Of a stretch of 64,000 nucleotides of DNA, positions 48,001 to 60,505 are shown in pieces. Every line of letters starts with the position of its first letter. The first letter of the stretch is position 1. Under the pieces are notes generated by a model. The model was not told the origin of the DNA. It worked only from the letters and a program-made list of their open reading frames with translations, and searched no databases. The DNA is from Emergomyces orientalis (Eukaryota > Ascomycota > Eurotiomycetes > Onygenales > Ajellomycetaceae): contig MOWL01000069.1 in assembly GCA_002110485.1 (NCBI GenBank), positions 620,001 through 684,000 on the forward strand. The letters are read 5' to 3'. A program made the position numbers and the translations under genes.

Positions 48001-51000
48001 GCTTGCGGTCCTTCTCGTTACTACCTGTCGGTAGATTCCCTTCTGTCTGCTGTACGTATATGTATTCCTCGACTTGCAGCCGTTGGCGGGTGTAACCTGG
48101 AAAATTACAAAGTCTCGGCTGCAGGAAAGGGAGGTAAGGGAGAGTGGACGAAGAATCACATCCCATAATACGTATCATATGTTCTTTGACTTGCGCATGA
48201 ACGAGTTGGGATATCTCAATTCACCCCTCCCCCCCGACCTCCTGTTATTAAACATCGAACTTGATCCCAGTTTGTTGCTTTGCTAATTGCTATGCTTCGT
48301 TCGCCGATTGCTCTACTTTCATCCCGGGCTTTACCGCTTCCCACGACGACGGCAAAGGAGCGGTCTGGTCTACCTCGCGCACAGAAGATACCCACGTACT
48401 CTGGTAGGTACCCTGCGATATACCTGTAACAATTATTTTCAAAGACCTATGGAATTTTGAAGAAGTTTTATTATCAGATGCTGAATTGGGGAGCAATAAA
48501 ACCCACCGTGATCCTATTGGTTGTATTCCTTCCTGATCCGATAGCGTTCTCTGAATATTTTGCTAGGTAGAACAGCCTATTTATTTGCACTCATATTTGA
48601 AGGTGCGCAGCCTCACTCAGAACATACAGCCGGGTAGGACTACGAGCTAACCAGTCAAATCCAGCGCCTCTGGTAGATTTGTTGCGTTCCGCGGTGGTTG
48701 TCAGGGCTTTCCCAAGGTCCCTTTTGTCCCAGTGGCATAATTTTTGCCAACTCAATTTAGCACACTAAAATCCATTCGCTTGTCTTCACGTTCAACGGGA
48801 GGAGCTTGATTGTGCAAATGCTGCCGAAACCTGTATAGTGCATATATTAATTGAACGTACTAGTTCGAGATATATACACTGCACGTTACGTTATGCAGAG
48901 GCGTAGGTCCCGATGCATCAAAAATGTCCCTCTCGTATCCCCCCGAATTAGCCTTGCATTTTGGCCAGCCAACGGCAATCCTAACATGCAGAAGTTGCGC
49001 GCGTTGGCCATTTGAGCCAAGTGGCACAAATATCAGGCGCTCATATGCTAGTAAGTAGTCATCGTCGGGAAAAGAAATCGGCTCGGGCGACGCAATCTGT
49101 GTCGAATGTAACTCCCGTTACTATCCGCGTAATCTCGAATTGCGGGTCCAGCAAAGAGGGATACACGGTCTGATTTTCTCCCAATAGGATTAATATAGGG
49201 CAAATATATATATATAATGAATGAATGTAGCCAACGGAAAACACGTCGGCTAAAGGTATCTCGTTAATCTAGGGCCTTTGTTGTGAGATTCAAATGTTGA
49301 GTTGGCGGAAATTTTGCGTCCCACGTCTCGCAAAACTTAATTAGGGGTTTCGGAGGATGAAGCACCTCTCTTCCATCCTGTGGAAATGGAAATCGTGTTC
49401 AGATTGCCGTTTTAATTTCTGATTTGTCTTCCTGGTTCAGGAGAGGGTTTCTCGCAGGAGTCCACCTACCCAGGGCAGTGGTACGACCAGTCAATGAGTA
49501 TCGCATGCCGACCTGAGACGAACAGGTGTTCGTTAGAGCCCTATCAAAATACCCGAAATCTTAATTTCGGGGCTTTATGCTGATTCGGTCTCAGTTCGCT
49601 GCATAATAAGCCCTAACTCCATAACGCTTCCACTGGAAAGGAAATATAGCTTCTTTTCATCAGTCGTCAGGTCCAGGGAGATGTGGTGGAAATACGGCCG
49701 CCGTCGCAGTACGCAACCTCACTCTTCCGGGAGTGTCAACTAAAAATTGTAAATATTAACGTGAAATACGGGCCTGATAGTGCTAATTATAATTGCCTAT
49801 TTGATTGATCCGCTCTTAAACTGGAATCTCAGCGACGTACTCAGTGCTTCGAATATTCATCTAGGCGGTGGTTGCGGGATGCCAATATTCTCCGCAATTC
49901 CAACATGCAGTGTCAAGTCTGTTCCTCGCAAGGTTATATAACACAGATCATCAGGTGGGGCATTCGATTTTCCATATTAGCTGCTTATACGAATGATGCA
50001 GCATACGCATTTGAAGCATTAAATTGACTTCAGGGGGCGATTGAACCACTTTCAACCGCCCAGCCCTCCCCTCTAATTCAGATAACACGGGAAATACACA
50101 AGTAAACCATAATAATAATAAAAAAAGGAGGATTACAAATATCCAAAACCACGTTTGAACGCACCTAAGTAGTTGTTGATTGTTCTGAATGCCAAAGAAA
50201 AAGAAAGGCCATCAAATTTATATAAAAACGCCACGTGACAGACCTGGTTCCCAACCTTAACCCAGAAAATTTCCAATGCTTCATCTTCATTAGTTACTTT
50301 GTACCAAGGCACATTTAACATTGTCAACTCATGATATTTTGAAGGCAGAACTTTATACCTCAATTACTTGCTGAATGGTCGTGCTTGTACTGGAATTTAG
50401 TGATGTTATCTCTCCTTAAATTAGTGAATCCAGGAATTCGAGCTGCATATTCGATACCTCAAGCGGGATTTTATCTTCTCAAACAACATTGTGTCTTTAG
50501 ATACCACAACAAATCCAGTTGCATGCAGTTATACTACGTGCCTTCAGCTTCTGCTGTCTCCTGAAGATATAAAATTTCATTCAAGGCCCTTCCCAGTTTG
50601 CATCATCACATCTATAAATGCCCTATTGAGGCTTAAACGTTTCAAAGGAATGTGAGAGAATTGAATACTAGTACCTCACAGAATTATTGTGAAGGACCAA
50701 GCATGAATTTGCGAATATTTTCACATTTTGTCATAAAATGCTTTTGCCATGACTAGCAGCTCAATTTTCGCCTGGTTCTTCGCACACCTAGCAGATGCCA
50801 TGTCGATTACATACTATGGCGAGATTATAATCTGTTAGTATCTTACAAAATTCCTCCGTTGTTTGTTTGACTCTATTTCGATTTGCTCTACTAATCTTGT
50901 AAATGTTAACGCCTTGCTCATACTACTATATAGCATTCCAACTCCTATTTACCTTATTGCCTTATTATGGCTCCCGCATCGCGCTGGCAACTTGGTGGTT

Positions 51001-54000
51001 GATCTTGGTTTAGCTATCTTTTTCAAAGACTTTGTTTCAAACGTTCTTACACGCTGCAGAAACCTGGTGTCCCATCAATACATTGCTCTTGGATCAAAAG
51101 CAAAAATATTTTCTGTGACAACACCCTTTATGACTCAGATACCTCGTCAGAGACAACCCTTCTAGTAACGATTCCTTTTTCATGTTTCTAGCGACCGTTC
51201 TCCGGCTTCGGTTGCATAATTTCCTCATAAAGCCATCGCTAAATGCAGCAGGTCTGCGAGTATCGGGGTATCATATCCTCGCCGAAAACGAACATCTGGA
51301 ATTTATTTGGGCTATCTCAAAGCTGCGTCGGTAACTCAGTGGTTCACATCGTACTTGTTTGCAATTACCACTTTCGGGACACCATAGCACCGCGCGAGGA
51401 GAGCACGAAGTTTTACTCCCCAATGACAGCGGGTGTGATGCTGTATGAGCCGAAACCCGCGCTTAGATGAACAATACATGAGAGAGTCTAAATGCTGTCG
51501 CATGTAGAGACCGAGACTATCCGTCTGGTTCCTGTAGCCGTTTACAGGTGTTTTGAGGTGTGAGTTCCATATTTATTCAGGGAAAAACGGGTTGAACGAT
51601 CCTCCTGATTGTCTTTATAAGACCTCATAAACTAAGAATATGAAAAATAGGACTAATGCTGGCTACATGCACAAAATGTCTCACTCGCGCGATCCACACT
51701 ACCCTTAAATCCTTTCAGCTTGCCCAGGCCTTAAAAGAATCTTCATGAAAATACAGTAGAAAAAAATACAAAGCCCTTACCCTTTTACCCTTGAGTTCGG
51801 CGATTGCCTCATCAATCAATTTGATCTCAAGACACTGCTGAAGGATTTGTTTCCCTGGGACACGAGCGTGGACTACCAATTAAGCCAAACTATAGAATGC
51901 ATGGCAAATGAATGAGCACATCAATACCTTCCCCGATACTAAAACCCATGAAATTGAAGGATATTAACCCTAAACCAAAATAGTTTCTCAACCCCAAAAC
52001 AATACAATCATGGCTACAACGAAATCAAACAGAGTGAAACCAAAACTCCTGACCTATATGGAGCTAAACCGCTTTTGCAAGATGCAAACCCTTTTTATTG
52101 GTATACGTGATGAGTTATTAGCATCTACTACTTCTTGGGCAGGGCGAACTCGTTCCCTGCATCAATTCGCATGACAGGGCATCGTGACGAACTACCTACC
52201 TAGGTAGGTACATGGAACCGGCCATTTCCGTCCTCACGGCGACATGGCGCGGTCTCGTGTCCGTGACAATTTCCTCCCAGGGGCATTATCCCGATGCTTT
52301 CAGCCCAGTAAGTTGAACCATTATTTGACTTGATATAGGACTGAAAATGTGGCTAATCACCGTGTATATTCTTCGCAAAGTATCTACCCTTCATATGTGA
52401 TTTTTTTTTTAAAAAGCTACCCACTCTCGCCCCATGAAGTCTCCCTGCCCCCCCCTCCCCCCTTCCTCAACCACCCGGCAATAGTAAGTAAATATGCCAT
52501 TAGGGAACGCAGTATTGGCAGGGTGGAGAGTGAGATTTGACGTCGAATCTGCAGCTCCAAAACGCCCACCGCTACTGCTTAACCAGCATCTATGAATTTT
52601 TAAGAAGCTGTAACCAGGACACGTGGTAGCATTGCCTCTGAAAATCGAGATGATTGGCCCACGAGACAACCAGAAAACCTAATCGTTAGCCTTAGGAAAC
52701 TCCTTGGGCGACCAGATACATCGAGAACAACTTTCGAGAAGAGAACTTCTGGATGTTAGAATTCCTTCGGTTTATTGGTACCTTATCAAAACTACTCTCT
52801 GCACGCCACGACTGGCTCTTGATTCCCGACCTATGGAGAGCTCTTCGTGACGGGCGAGAGCCATATTCCACATCGTTAGGGAATAAAGACAACGTGAATG
52901 TTGTCACTTCCTTCTCTCCCCCCCTTGGCGGGGCCAGAAAATAGAAAAAAGCCGCCCACGCCAGCATTGTCAACGTTGATAATGCCTATCAGCAAGTTTC
53001 TTCAAATTGCAAAACATCTTCTAGAGGGCAATAATATTCCGCTAGTTTACATCCTGATCTCTTATATCCTCCAACAGGAAAGGAATTCTCCTGTGTTTTA
53101 TTTCCAGATACAATGAAAGTATCTAAATGAATTCGGAAAAGCGGCCCCCTCACTTTTGTCGTTCACTCATATTTAACCTGCGTTATGTTAGGATGTGAGG
53201 ATACCGTACCTAGTGCCACTGATAGCCTTGCTAACTTCGTTGAATAAACGCACACAGGTTGGAAGGGTGGGTACTGTCCAGGACTCGCTATCGATGCTCC
53301 TGAATACTGATGATCTGTCAATGGAGATCAATCAAATATATGAATATCTTGGTCACGGTACCTATTCTACTCCACGTGTAAACCTATCCAGCCTATATAG
53401 GCCAGCTCTAATATATGTCCAGCGTCATAGAAACAAGAAGCGGGTTCGGAAAAGTACGCTAAGACCCATTGGGCCGGGCTTGCTCATGCGACGTGGTGGG
53501 AATCTCTTTGTGCCTGCGGTCGATTTGGTAGGTTGAGTAACCCTGCGGTGAAGCTGCATCTGAATATAAAACGAGCTTCCATTATCGTCCGATTTGATGA
53601 AATCTCCAGCAGATAATACGTCGCATCATCCGTGGCTGGCTGCATAAGAATGAGATATTATCTCCTGTGGATAGTATTTTCATGATTCTTTTTGGACGTA
53701 ATATTTAAAAAAGCCCAGATTTTGGATTAAAAAAATACCCTGGAGGTCACCTTCCGGCGGGAGACCAATCTGCAAGGTCTTTCTTGCTCAATACCCTGGA
53801 GAGCGAAAACGCCAACCGAGGTCGAACTTTGGATTCGTACTGATCAAGACTTGTATTGATGGGTTATGAGGTTGAGCAAAATTAACGGATCGTCGACCAA
53901 GGCTCTGCTTTACAAATGATCAAAGAGAGTTTCTGACTAGACTCATGAATATATCTTAGCAGACTATCATAATTGATGCGACTATCAATCGCATCAAAAC

Positions 54001-55393
54001 TGACGTAGTCGAGCGCAATGCTCTTGATACCGGCAGCGGTATTTACCTCACTTCGTGGAGAGGAAAGAACACAAAAGAAAGGGTAAGCGCCTGATAACTG
54101 CGCTAATTTTCCAAAGCAAGAGGTAGCTATGAAGCACCCTGCTAGGAATCCGTTGACCTACCCCTCCAACTCATCTAACCCTATTGTTGCACTGCCCTCA
54201 GAACACATCTGTAAAGTGAGCGGTGATTTGTGTCTCACTCTTCAAGCCTCAAATGGGCGAGCACTATTGTTATATACACAGCGTGAGAATGGAGCCCTTT
54301 CCTAGAACTTGAGGCTGCGACCTCGACCTCGTCGTCTCGCAAACGCCACCACCTGCTACGCGAATCCGAAGATACAGCTGAACTTATGCCCGCGGATATT
54401 TACATCAGCAGACCAAAGGCCATCATAAGCTGATATACCACAAGTTTAATGGTTAGTTACTAGGATCTAGCTCTCCTATTGGGCCTTTAAAAAACGAAAT
54501 ACCTAAAGGTACGATAGCATTGTGGGATTTATCAGACACTTGCTTCGTCACGAGATTCCCATCGTGCGCTGTGCCCATGCCCGCTGAGTTTCAAGATCTC
54601 CTAGTCAAGAATAATCTGCTTGAAATTACGGACACCCTTCAAGGAGCTGGAAGGAGATTAGAAACGCGGATTTCGGCATGATTTCAAAATTCCCTATGCA
54701 TGTCATTGAGAAGATCTCTGACATTGAATGCGGCATGCATACCTCTGGATCAGAAACTCAGTGGAATTCGCAGGCATATTATGATACTACTTAGTCCACT
54801 AACACCAAAAACCCTGTCTATCACCAGCATAGTTTCAATCCCTCAAACGGCTGTGCACGGGTGTTTTGCAGTTCATCAACTTCATCTTCCCCCAAATTTC
54901 CTCTCTAGCACGTGGAAAACAGATCCTCAAAACACTTTCGTCGTATTCGATTTACAGCAATACAACGCACAGCATTTCCGGCTCTACAGAAATTTTGGCA
55001 CTCTTTCTTTCTGGGATAGCTCAGAGCGGTAGATGTTATGTCCTTTTACCCGAGGAAGTCGACTTCATTGCGTTTACCAACGGCCTCGAATTAATTGCAG
55101 GCCACGGAGAATATGCCCATCCTTCAAGTGCTACCCTCTGTGCCTCAAGGGGCGTTAGAATAACATATGGGCTTTCCAATGTATGGCTACTCATCAAGGT
55201 GCCCCTCCCTCATTGAATGTCGTACAAACATGGGCTAGGATATGGTGGAACGGGTTTTAGGGATTGATCTTAGTGCACCATTTTTGGAAAAGGATATGTT
55301 TTGGGGCAGTCTGGTTTGCTGTTTCTTGTTCGTTAAAAGGGCACAGCTTTTTTTAGTTCGTGGTATGGCAATTGTTGCCCCTGAGCCTTGAGC
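45067..55393. other. 10.3 kb gene desert with scattered coding-like fragments
   Basis: No complete gene could be supported. Fragments that look weakly protein-like are a minus frame at 50,133-50,363 (non-ATG start), a plus frame at 53,195-53,536, and overlapping plus frames at 54,700-55,216. The last includes an exon-like piece starting after ..TTTTGCAG at 54,871. No reverse transcriptase, transposase or LTR pair was recognised by eye. Confidence 0.4.
54871..55216 (+). other. exon-like frame of unknown function
   Basis: A frame opens right after an AG acceptor (..GTGTTTTGCAG) and runs to TGA at 55216. It encodes about 115 residues (FINFIFPQIS.. to ..VWLLIKVPLPH). Upstream, another frame at about 54,694 (PMHVIEKISDIE) resembles the opening of fungal F-box-like proteins. 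Together they may be the remains of a gene. I cannot join them in one consistent model. Confidence 0.22.
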
Positions 55394-55906
55394 CTAACCT
55401 GAAGCTTTGAATATATCGTGCAATGCAGCTGCATCGTTCAGCATTCTCCTGCGGTATCCTCGTGGTGCTGCATATTTACTTGGCCAGTCTTTCTCTTTCA
55501 TGAATTGAGCATATGCTGTTTTCAAGATATCTACGCAGTAGTGAATGTTCACTAGATATAATAATGTCTCTTGCTGGCGATATCCAAACCTGGCACATAC
55601 AGTTTTAAATCCGACAGGGCTCATCATTGCCGGGAAATAGGTCGATGCAAACAGAAAATGGACCACTTTTTGCCCTTCCAGCTCAAAGCGTATATATATA
55701 AGGACGAACATAATCGCCCAGAGAAATAAACTAAAATTTCCAACCAGAAAACCAAGAGAAAAGAAAAGAAAAAGTACTCTCCACATGAGCGTCATAATCA
55801 GATCAACAAAATCAAGCTTTTCTGCCCCATCGATTATCAGAGCAATAGTTAATGTTATGCAGTTGATCGCCGTAAAAACAAGTTCAGAAAAAAACCAATG
55901 TTCCAT
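55394..55906 (-). CDS. predicted multi-pass membrane protein, unknown family
   Basis: A single ATG-started frame of 170 codons. The first ~100 residues hold about four hydrophobic segments: near 4-24 (FFSELVFTAINCITLTIALII), 33-58 (two close stretches), 60-75 (LFLWAIMFVLIYI) and a weaker one at 83-92. The remaining ~70 residues are soluble, with a basic motif (APRGYRRRMLNDAAALHDIF). Length, an intact frame and a clear hydrophobic and hydrophilic division favour a real gene. I recognise no family. It is the last frame before the PSG1-like gene and is divergent from it, leaving 558 bp for both promoters. Confidence 0.5.
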   Translation of the reverse strand: MEHWFFSELVFTAINCITLTIALIIDGAEKLDFVDLIMTLMWRVLFLFFSLGFLVGNFSLFLWAIMFVLIYIRFELEGQKVVHFLFASTYFPAMMSPVGFKTVCARFGYRQQETLLYLVNIHYCVDILKTAYAQFMKEKDWPSKYAAPRGYRRRMLNDAAALHDIFKASG

Positions 55907-56464
55907 GACAAAACGCCCCCATGTTTTAGTTCGTAAGAGTCTGGTAAGCCTTTGTGTTCAAACATCGCTTGGCCATCCTGTTAAACGCAGCTGCCCAGCC
56001 AACCACAGCGCAAAAATACGGCCTCTTCCTGGCCCGTGTTGCCCAGGATTTACCCAATCTTACCAGGCACACCCGACTTGAGGCGTTAATAGTAATAATA
56101 CCCCGTGTAACCAGGTAACTTAACCCCCTTGACACGAGGGAAGGGCAACCAAACTCGGAACTCGGACTGTAACATTGAGTATTCTTGTGTTTGGCCAAGT
56201 TTCAGGGTTGAGTCAAGGGCTTGTTGTGTTATGCGTCTAGCTCCAACTAAACTCTTGCGTAGATTTTTCAACTTTGTTTTCTCACTTTCTTCTTCTCTCA
56301 ATCCTCTCTTTCTTATCTGTCTTCACTGGCGGGCGCTGTGCTTCAATTCTTCTCCGTTTACTCTGGGGGCTTTTTCCCCGTTTTCTAAACTCCTAGACTG
56401 ACTATCCCCCCGCCCCTCCACTTTCACCAATCGACCGCCATCGAACGGGCAAGGCCCAGGCACA
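55907..56464. other. shared promoter gap
   Basis: 558 bp between the divergent membrane protein gene and the PSG1-like gene. The last 150 bp before the PSG1-like ATG are CT-rich, usual for fungal promoters. No motif was singled out. Confidence 0.5.
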
Positions 56465-57581
56465 ATGCGCTGGTTGCAAGGCACCCTCATCTGCGCCCTT
56501 ACCACTGCGCTCGGGGGTAGTGGAGTGAGCGCAAATGTGTCGTTGCAGAAAAGACAGGGGAATCAAGGTTCGTGATGGCCCGCCTCCGCCCACCTCTCCA
56601 ATAATGGTCAATTGTGGAAGAAAGAAATGGAAAAACACTCTCATAACCATCTCTCCACACATATAGTCACAGCCCGTGCGCCACATAATGCTCGTTCAGA
56701 CGAAAAAGCCGCAGATCCCACCGAATGTCATGTAGAACGCGAGTCGAAGAATCCATTCTGTCTGCCTAAGAATGGAACTGAGGTGTTTACTGGGGACACT
56801 TATCATGGTACGCAAGGCAAAAATACTCTCCAGAATGTGGTGATCTTTCCAGAGTGGTGTAAGGAGAGAGGAGAAAACCACCATCGCTTACCATAACAAA
56901 TAAACAGTTACTTGGGACTCAGACGCGTTCCCACCAAATTCCACCATCACCGTCGGACTCAACTATGCCAACTCCAGCGAAAACGCAGGCGTCTCCGCCT
57001 ACACATCCGACCGTACAGAAAACAGCTACGGCTTCGTCACAATCCAAATGGACAAGACCTGGCTGCAGGAAGAACCGCGAAATAACCTCTCCGTGTACAT
57101 CGTCGAATACAACCCAGGATCAAACGAGAGAGCCAAGACGGTTACAGGACCCTTGATTTCCCTCGTCAATAGGCCTAGCAAGCACTATCCGCCTCCCCCG
57201 CCCACGCCAGTCCCTAATAAGACGGGCCTGATGATCGGATTGCCAGTTGCGCTCGGTGTGATTTTGCTTATCTTGCTGGGTCTGTATTTTGGCATGAGCA
57301 AGAACAGGCGTATTGGGCTAGGGAATATTATGGGATCTCGGAGCAAAGGGTATGGCGGCGGGAAGTCCAGGATTGAAAGGCTAGGTGGACGAGGGAGACG
57401 GGGTCGTGGCGGCGCTGCTGCTGCAAGTGTTAGGTTGGGTGAATTGGATGATGGCGAACAATACACGGATGAGCCTCGGGGTGGTAGGGTTATGGGTGAT
57501 ACGGAGATCTTCAATGAGTCGGAGAGAACCAGAGGGAATGTGTTTAGAGAGGAAGTGTCACGGATGAAGAGCTGGAAGTAA
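56465..57581 (+). CDS. psg1: PSG1-like type I membrane glycoprotein
   Basis: Three exons, 56465-56567, 56667-56807 and 56908-57581, give 305 residues with introns of 99 and 100 bp. A signal peptide (about 1-24) ends in VSA. The ectodomain has an N-terminal CX~12C pair (TECHVERESKNPFCLPKNG), then a beta-sandwich-like region VTWDSDAFPPNSTITVGLNY with several NxS/T sites. A Pro-rich linker leads to one transmembrane helix (189-210) and a basic, Gly/Arg-rich cytosolic tail (GGRGRRGRGG). The pattern resembles yeast Psg1 (YKL077W), which stabilises the plasma-membrane proton pump Pma1 in the Golgi. The match to Psg1 is from remembered motifs and has not been searched; the secreted, single-pass topology is sure. 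Confidence 0.75.
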
Positions 57582-58711
57582 CAATAGCGTTTTCCTCTTG
57601 TTTTCCTTGGTGCCTCAGTGATGGACGACGGAATCAAGACTCTTTCTTCCGTAAGGGGGAATTCCCAAAGATATGTATGGTATGGTAGGACATAAAAAAA
57701 TTCCTGTGTATAGATGTTGACCAGCCTGATAGATGTTTTCCCCCTTCTTTTTCCTGTTGCCTTTACCCAGTCTTTTTTTTTTAATGAGCGTGCCTCCCCT
57801 CCCTGCCTTTTTGATGTGTATATTTGATGATAGGCATGACCAGATGTATGTTATTACCACTTTGATTCTCACATGGTAATTACCTGTGGATTCTCCAGAA
57901 CGAATTGCTACCTCTATATATAAACTCACTCCTGTTTTATCAGTTCCTTCATGTGTTTGTGCTGCGGGGAGCGAGATGGTTGGCGCATGGTGGCGTGCGC
58001 TTTGTTTTTGTCCTCTTCTCTGATTTTGCGATAAGGGAACCAATATCGGGAGGAAGTTTAAAAATAAATTTTCTCTCAGAAAGCAAAAAAATTCCACAAC
58101 AATGAGCAGCGGATTCTGCAGGACTTTCAATGCCGATTGCACTGAAGTATTTCCTCATGATTACATGCTCATGGCAATGAAAATTTATAAGAATAAGGTG
58201 TTAGTAGCATAAAGCGGTACCGACAAAATCATCAACGAGGGAATTTGATAAGGATGTTAAGAAATTGGCAGGCGGTATTGTGTGGTAACATTGCTTGGGA
58301 ATTACTGTAATACATCACTCTGAGTGGCTAATTTTGGCACTATTAAAGTTTTCCCCAGTTTTGCCGCCCTCAATACCGTATTTTTGTTCTTTTTTGTGAC
58401 TTTTTTTTTCGTTTTTCTTTTCTTTTTCTGGCTTTTTTATGGCTGTGTAAAAGGTACGAGTCATACCTGTGATTGCTCTCTGTGTCAACTTGTACCTCAA
58501 ACTCCCTCAACTCCTTCAACTCCTTCAACTTCTTCTCATCCACAACAACCTGCTCACTGTCTCCATTTTTTTTTATCCTACGACCTCTCCATTAGAATAC
58601 CCAGGTCTTTGGAATATACCCAGAGTCAACTGTGAATCATCATAACATCCCTCTCCTGTACCTCCCTCAGAATTTCCCGCTACATTCATTAACCCCGCCG
58701 CATCTGCCGCT
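57582..58711. other. intergenic with CT-rich promoter tract
   Basis: 1.1 kb between the PSG1-like stop and the homocitrate synthase start. The last 220 bp have tandem CAACTCCTT-like units at 58,497-58,535 and further CT-rich sequence. No gene was recognised. Confidence 0.5.
58497..58535 (+). promoter_or_regulatory. CT-rich tandem units upstream of homocitrate synthase
   Basis: Three to four copies of a CTCCYTCAA unit lie about 180-215 bp before the start codon. Pyrimidine tracts near the start are common in highly expressed filamentous fungal genes. No role is shown by the sequence itself. Confidence 0.4.
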
Positions 58712-60505
58712 ATGTGTACCACCTGTTCGGAGGCGACAGCCACGAACGGCCAAACAAATGGCCAAACCAATGGAGCCAATGGAGCCAACGGTACTGCTCT
58801 CCAGAATTGCATGTTGAATCACCCATCATTACGGACATTTCTTGCTGACCATGTCAAGGGAGCGTAACTAAAGACGGCTTCACCGCTGTGCAGACTCGCC
58901 AGAATCCACACCCACACGTCTCACGGAACCCATACGGCCACAGCGCCGGAGTGACAGACTTCCTGAGCAATGTGTCGAGGTTCAAGATTATTGAGAGTAC
59001 CCTACGTGAGGGTGAGCAGTTTGCCAATGCCTTCTTTGATACGGAAAAGAAGATTGAGATTGCGAAGGCCTTGGATGATTTTGGCGTTGATTATGTGAGT
59101 CACACCCCTTCTTTTTTTTCTACATTATATTAGGACCGTTGTTTGCTGTTGGCTGTTGGCTGTTGCGGTTTTTATTTATATTTTTAAGTTTTTACTACTT
59201 TTTATATACTAATGGCATTGTTTGGATGTGGTAGATCGAACTTACGAGCCCGTGTGCTTCAGAACAATCGAGGAAGGACTGCGAGGCTATTTGCAAGCTT
59301 GGATTGAAGGCCAAGGTATGTAGCATCCATACATACATCTTTCACGGAATTGAGTCTACTTCCTATAGGTCCTGAACCTAACCCTCGAACCAATTGTAGA
59401 TTCTTACGCATATCCGATGCCACATGGATGACGCTCGGATAGCGGTCGAGACTGGCGTCGATGGAGTGTAAGCATACCCTTCTTCCCACCCCCCCGGGAC
59501 CATTTCCTCTTAACTAAGCATCAACGCTGACACCGAATGAATAGTGACGTTGTCATTGGTACTTCATCATATCTCCGTGAACACTCTCACGGAAAGGACA
59601 TGACATACATCAAGAATACGGCGATTGAAGTCATCGAATTCGTGAAGTCCAAGGGCATTGAAATCAGATTCTCCAGCGAAGACTCATTCCGATCAGACCT
59701 CGTCGATCTCCTCTCCATCTACTCCGCCGTGGACCAAGTCGGCGTCAACCGCGTCGGTATCGCAGATACCGTCGGCTGCGCTTCACCACGCCAGGTCTAT
59801 GAGCTCGTCCGCGTCCTACGCGGCGTAGTCAAGTGCGACATTGAAATCCATCTCCACAACGACACAGGCTGCGCCATCGCTAACGCCTACTGCGCCCTCG
59901 AAGCGGGCGCCACACACGTCGACACCTCCGTCCTCGGCATCGGCGAGCGCAACGGCATCACGCCGCTAGGTGGCCTCATGGCGCGCATGATCGCCGCAGA
60001 CCGCGACTACGTCAAGAGCAAGTACAAGCTCGAGAAGATCAAGGACATCGAAGACCTCGTCGCCGAAGCCGTCCAGGTCAACATCCCCTTCAACAACCCC
60101 ATCACAGGCTTCTGCGCCTTCACGCACAAGGCCGGCATCCACGCCAAGGCCATCCTTAACAACCCCAGCACGTACGAGATCATCGACCCGTCCGATTTTG
60201 GCATGTCCCGCTACGTCCACTTCGCATCGCGTCTGACGGGCTGGAATGCCATCAAGTCGCGCGCGCAGCAGCTGAATATTGAAATGACCGATGCGCAGTA
60301 TAAGGAGTGCACGGCTAAGATTAAGCAGCTGGCGGATATCAGGCCCATTGCTGTTGATGATGCGGATAGTATTATTCGTGCTTATCATAGAAATATCAAG
60401 CTGGGTGAGAATCAGCCGCTGTTAGAGCTGACTGCGGAGGAGAAGGAGGCATTAGCGGGGAAGGAGAAGGAGTTGGCCGGGAATGGGGTTGAGGTGACTG
60501 CATAG
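58712..60505 (+). CDS. lys21: homocitrate synthase (first step of alpha-aminoadipate lysine pathway)
   Basis: Five exons, 58712-58790, 58874-59094, 59235-59315, 59400-59467 and 59545-60505, give 469 residues. The enzyme condenses acetyl-CoA with 2-oxoglutarate to homocitrate. The catalytic motif KIIESTLREGEQF has R71 and E72, and the metal-binding histidines H252 and H254 lie in HLHNDTG. These are 28 residues beyond S. pombe Lys4 R43, E44, H224 and H226, matching throughout. The exon 1 donor and exon 2 acceptor were chosen so that ..ANG joins DGFTAVQTRQNP in frame; nearer acceptor choices would break the frame. The N-terminal ~60 residues are Asn/Gly/Thr-rich and not conserved. The C-terminal LysA-type regulatory half keeps HKAGIHAKA and SRLTGWNAIK. 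Feedback by lysine is expected from the family. Confidence 0.96.

Noticed and set aside
58852..58892. 41 bp intron as the first intron of homocitrate synthase
   Set aside because: It would be too short; the 83 bp intron 58,791-58,873 gives a consistent frame and better sites.
59966..60388. Long antisense frame inside homocitrate synthase
   Set aside because: Codon bias (C-rich third positions) of the real gene keeps the opposite strand open; no motif is present.
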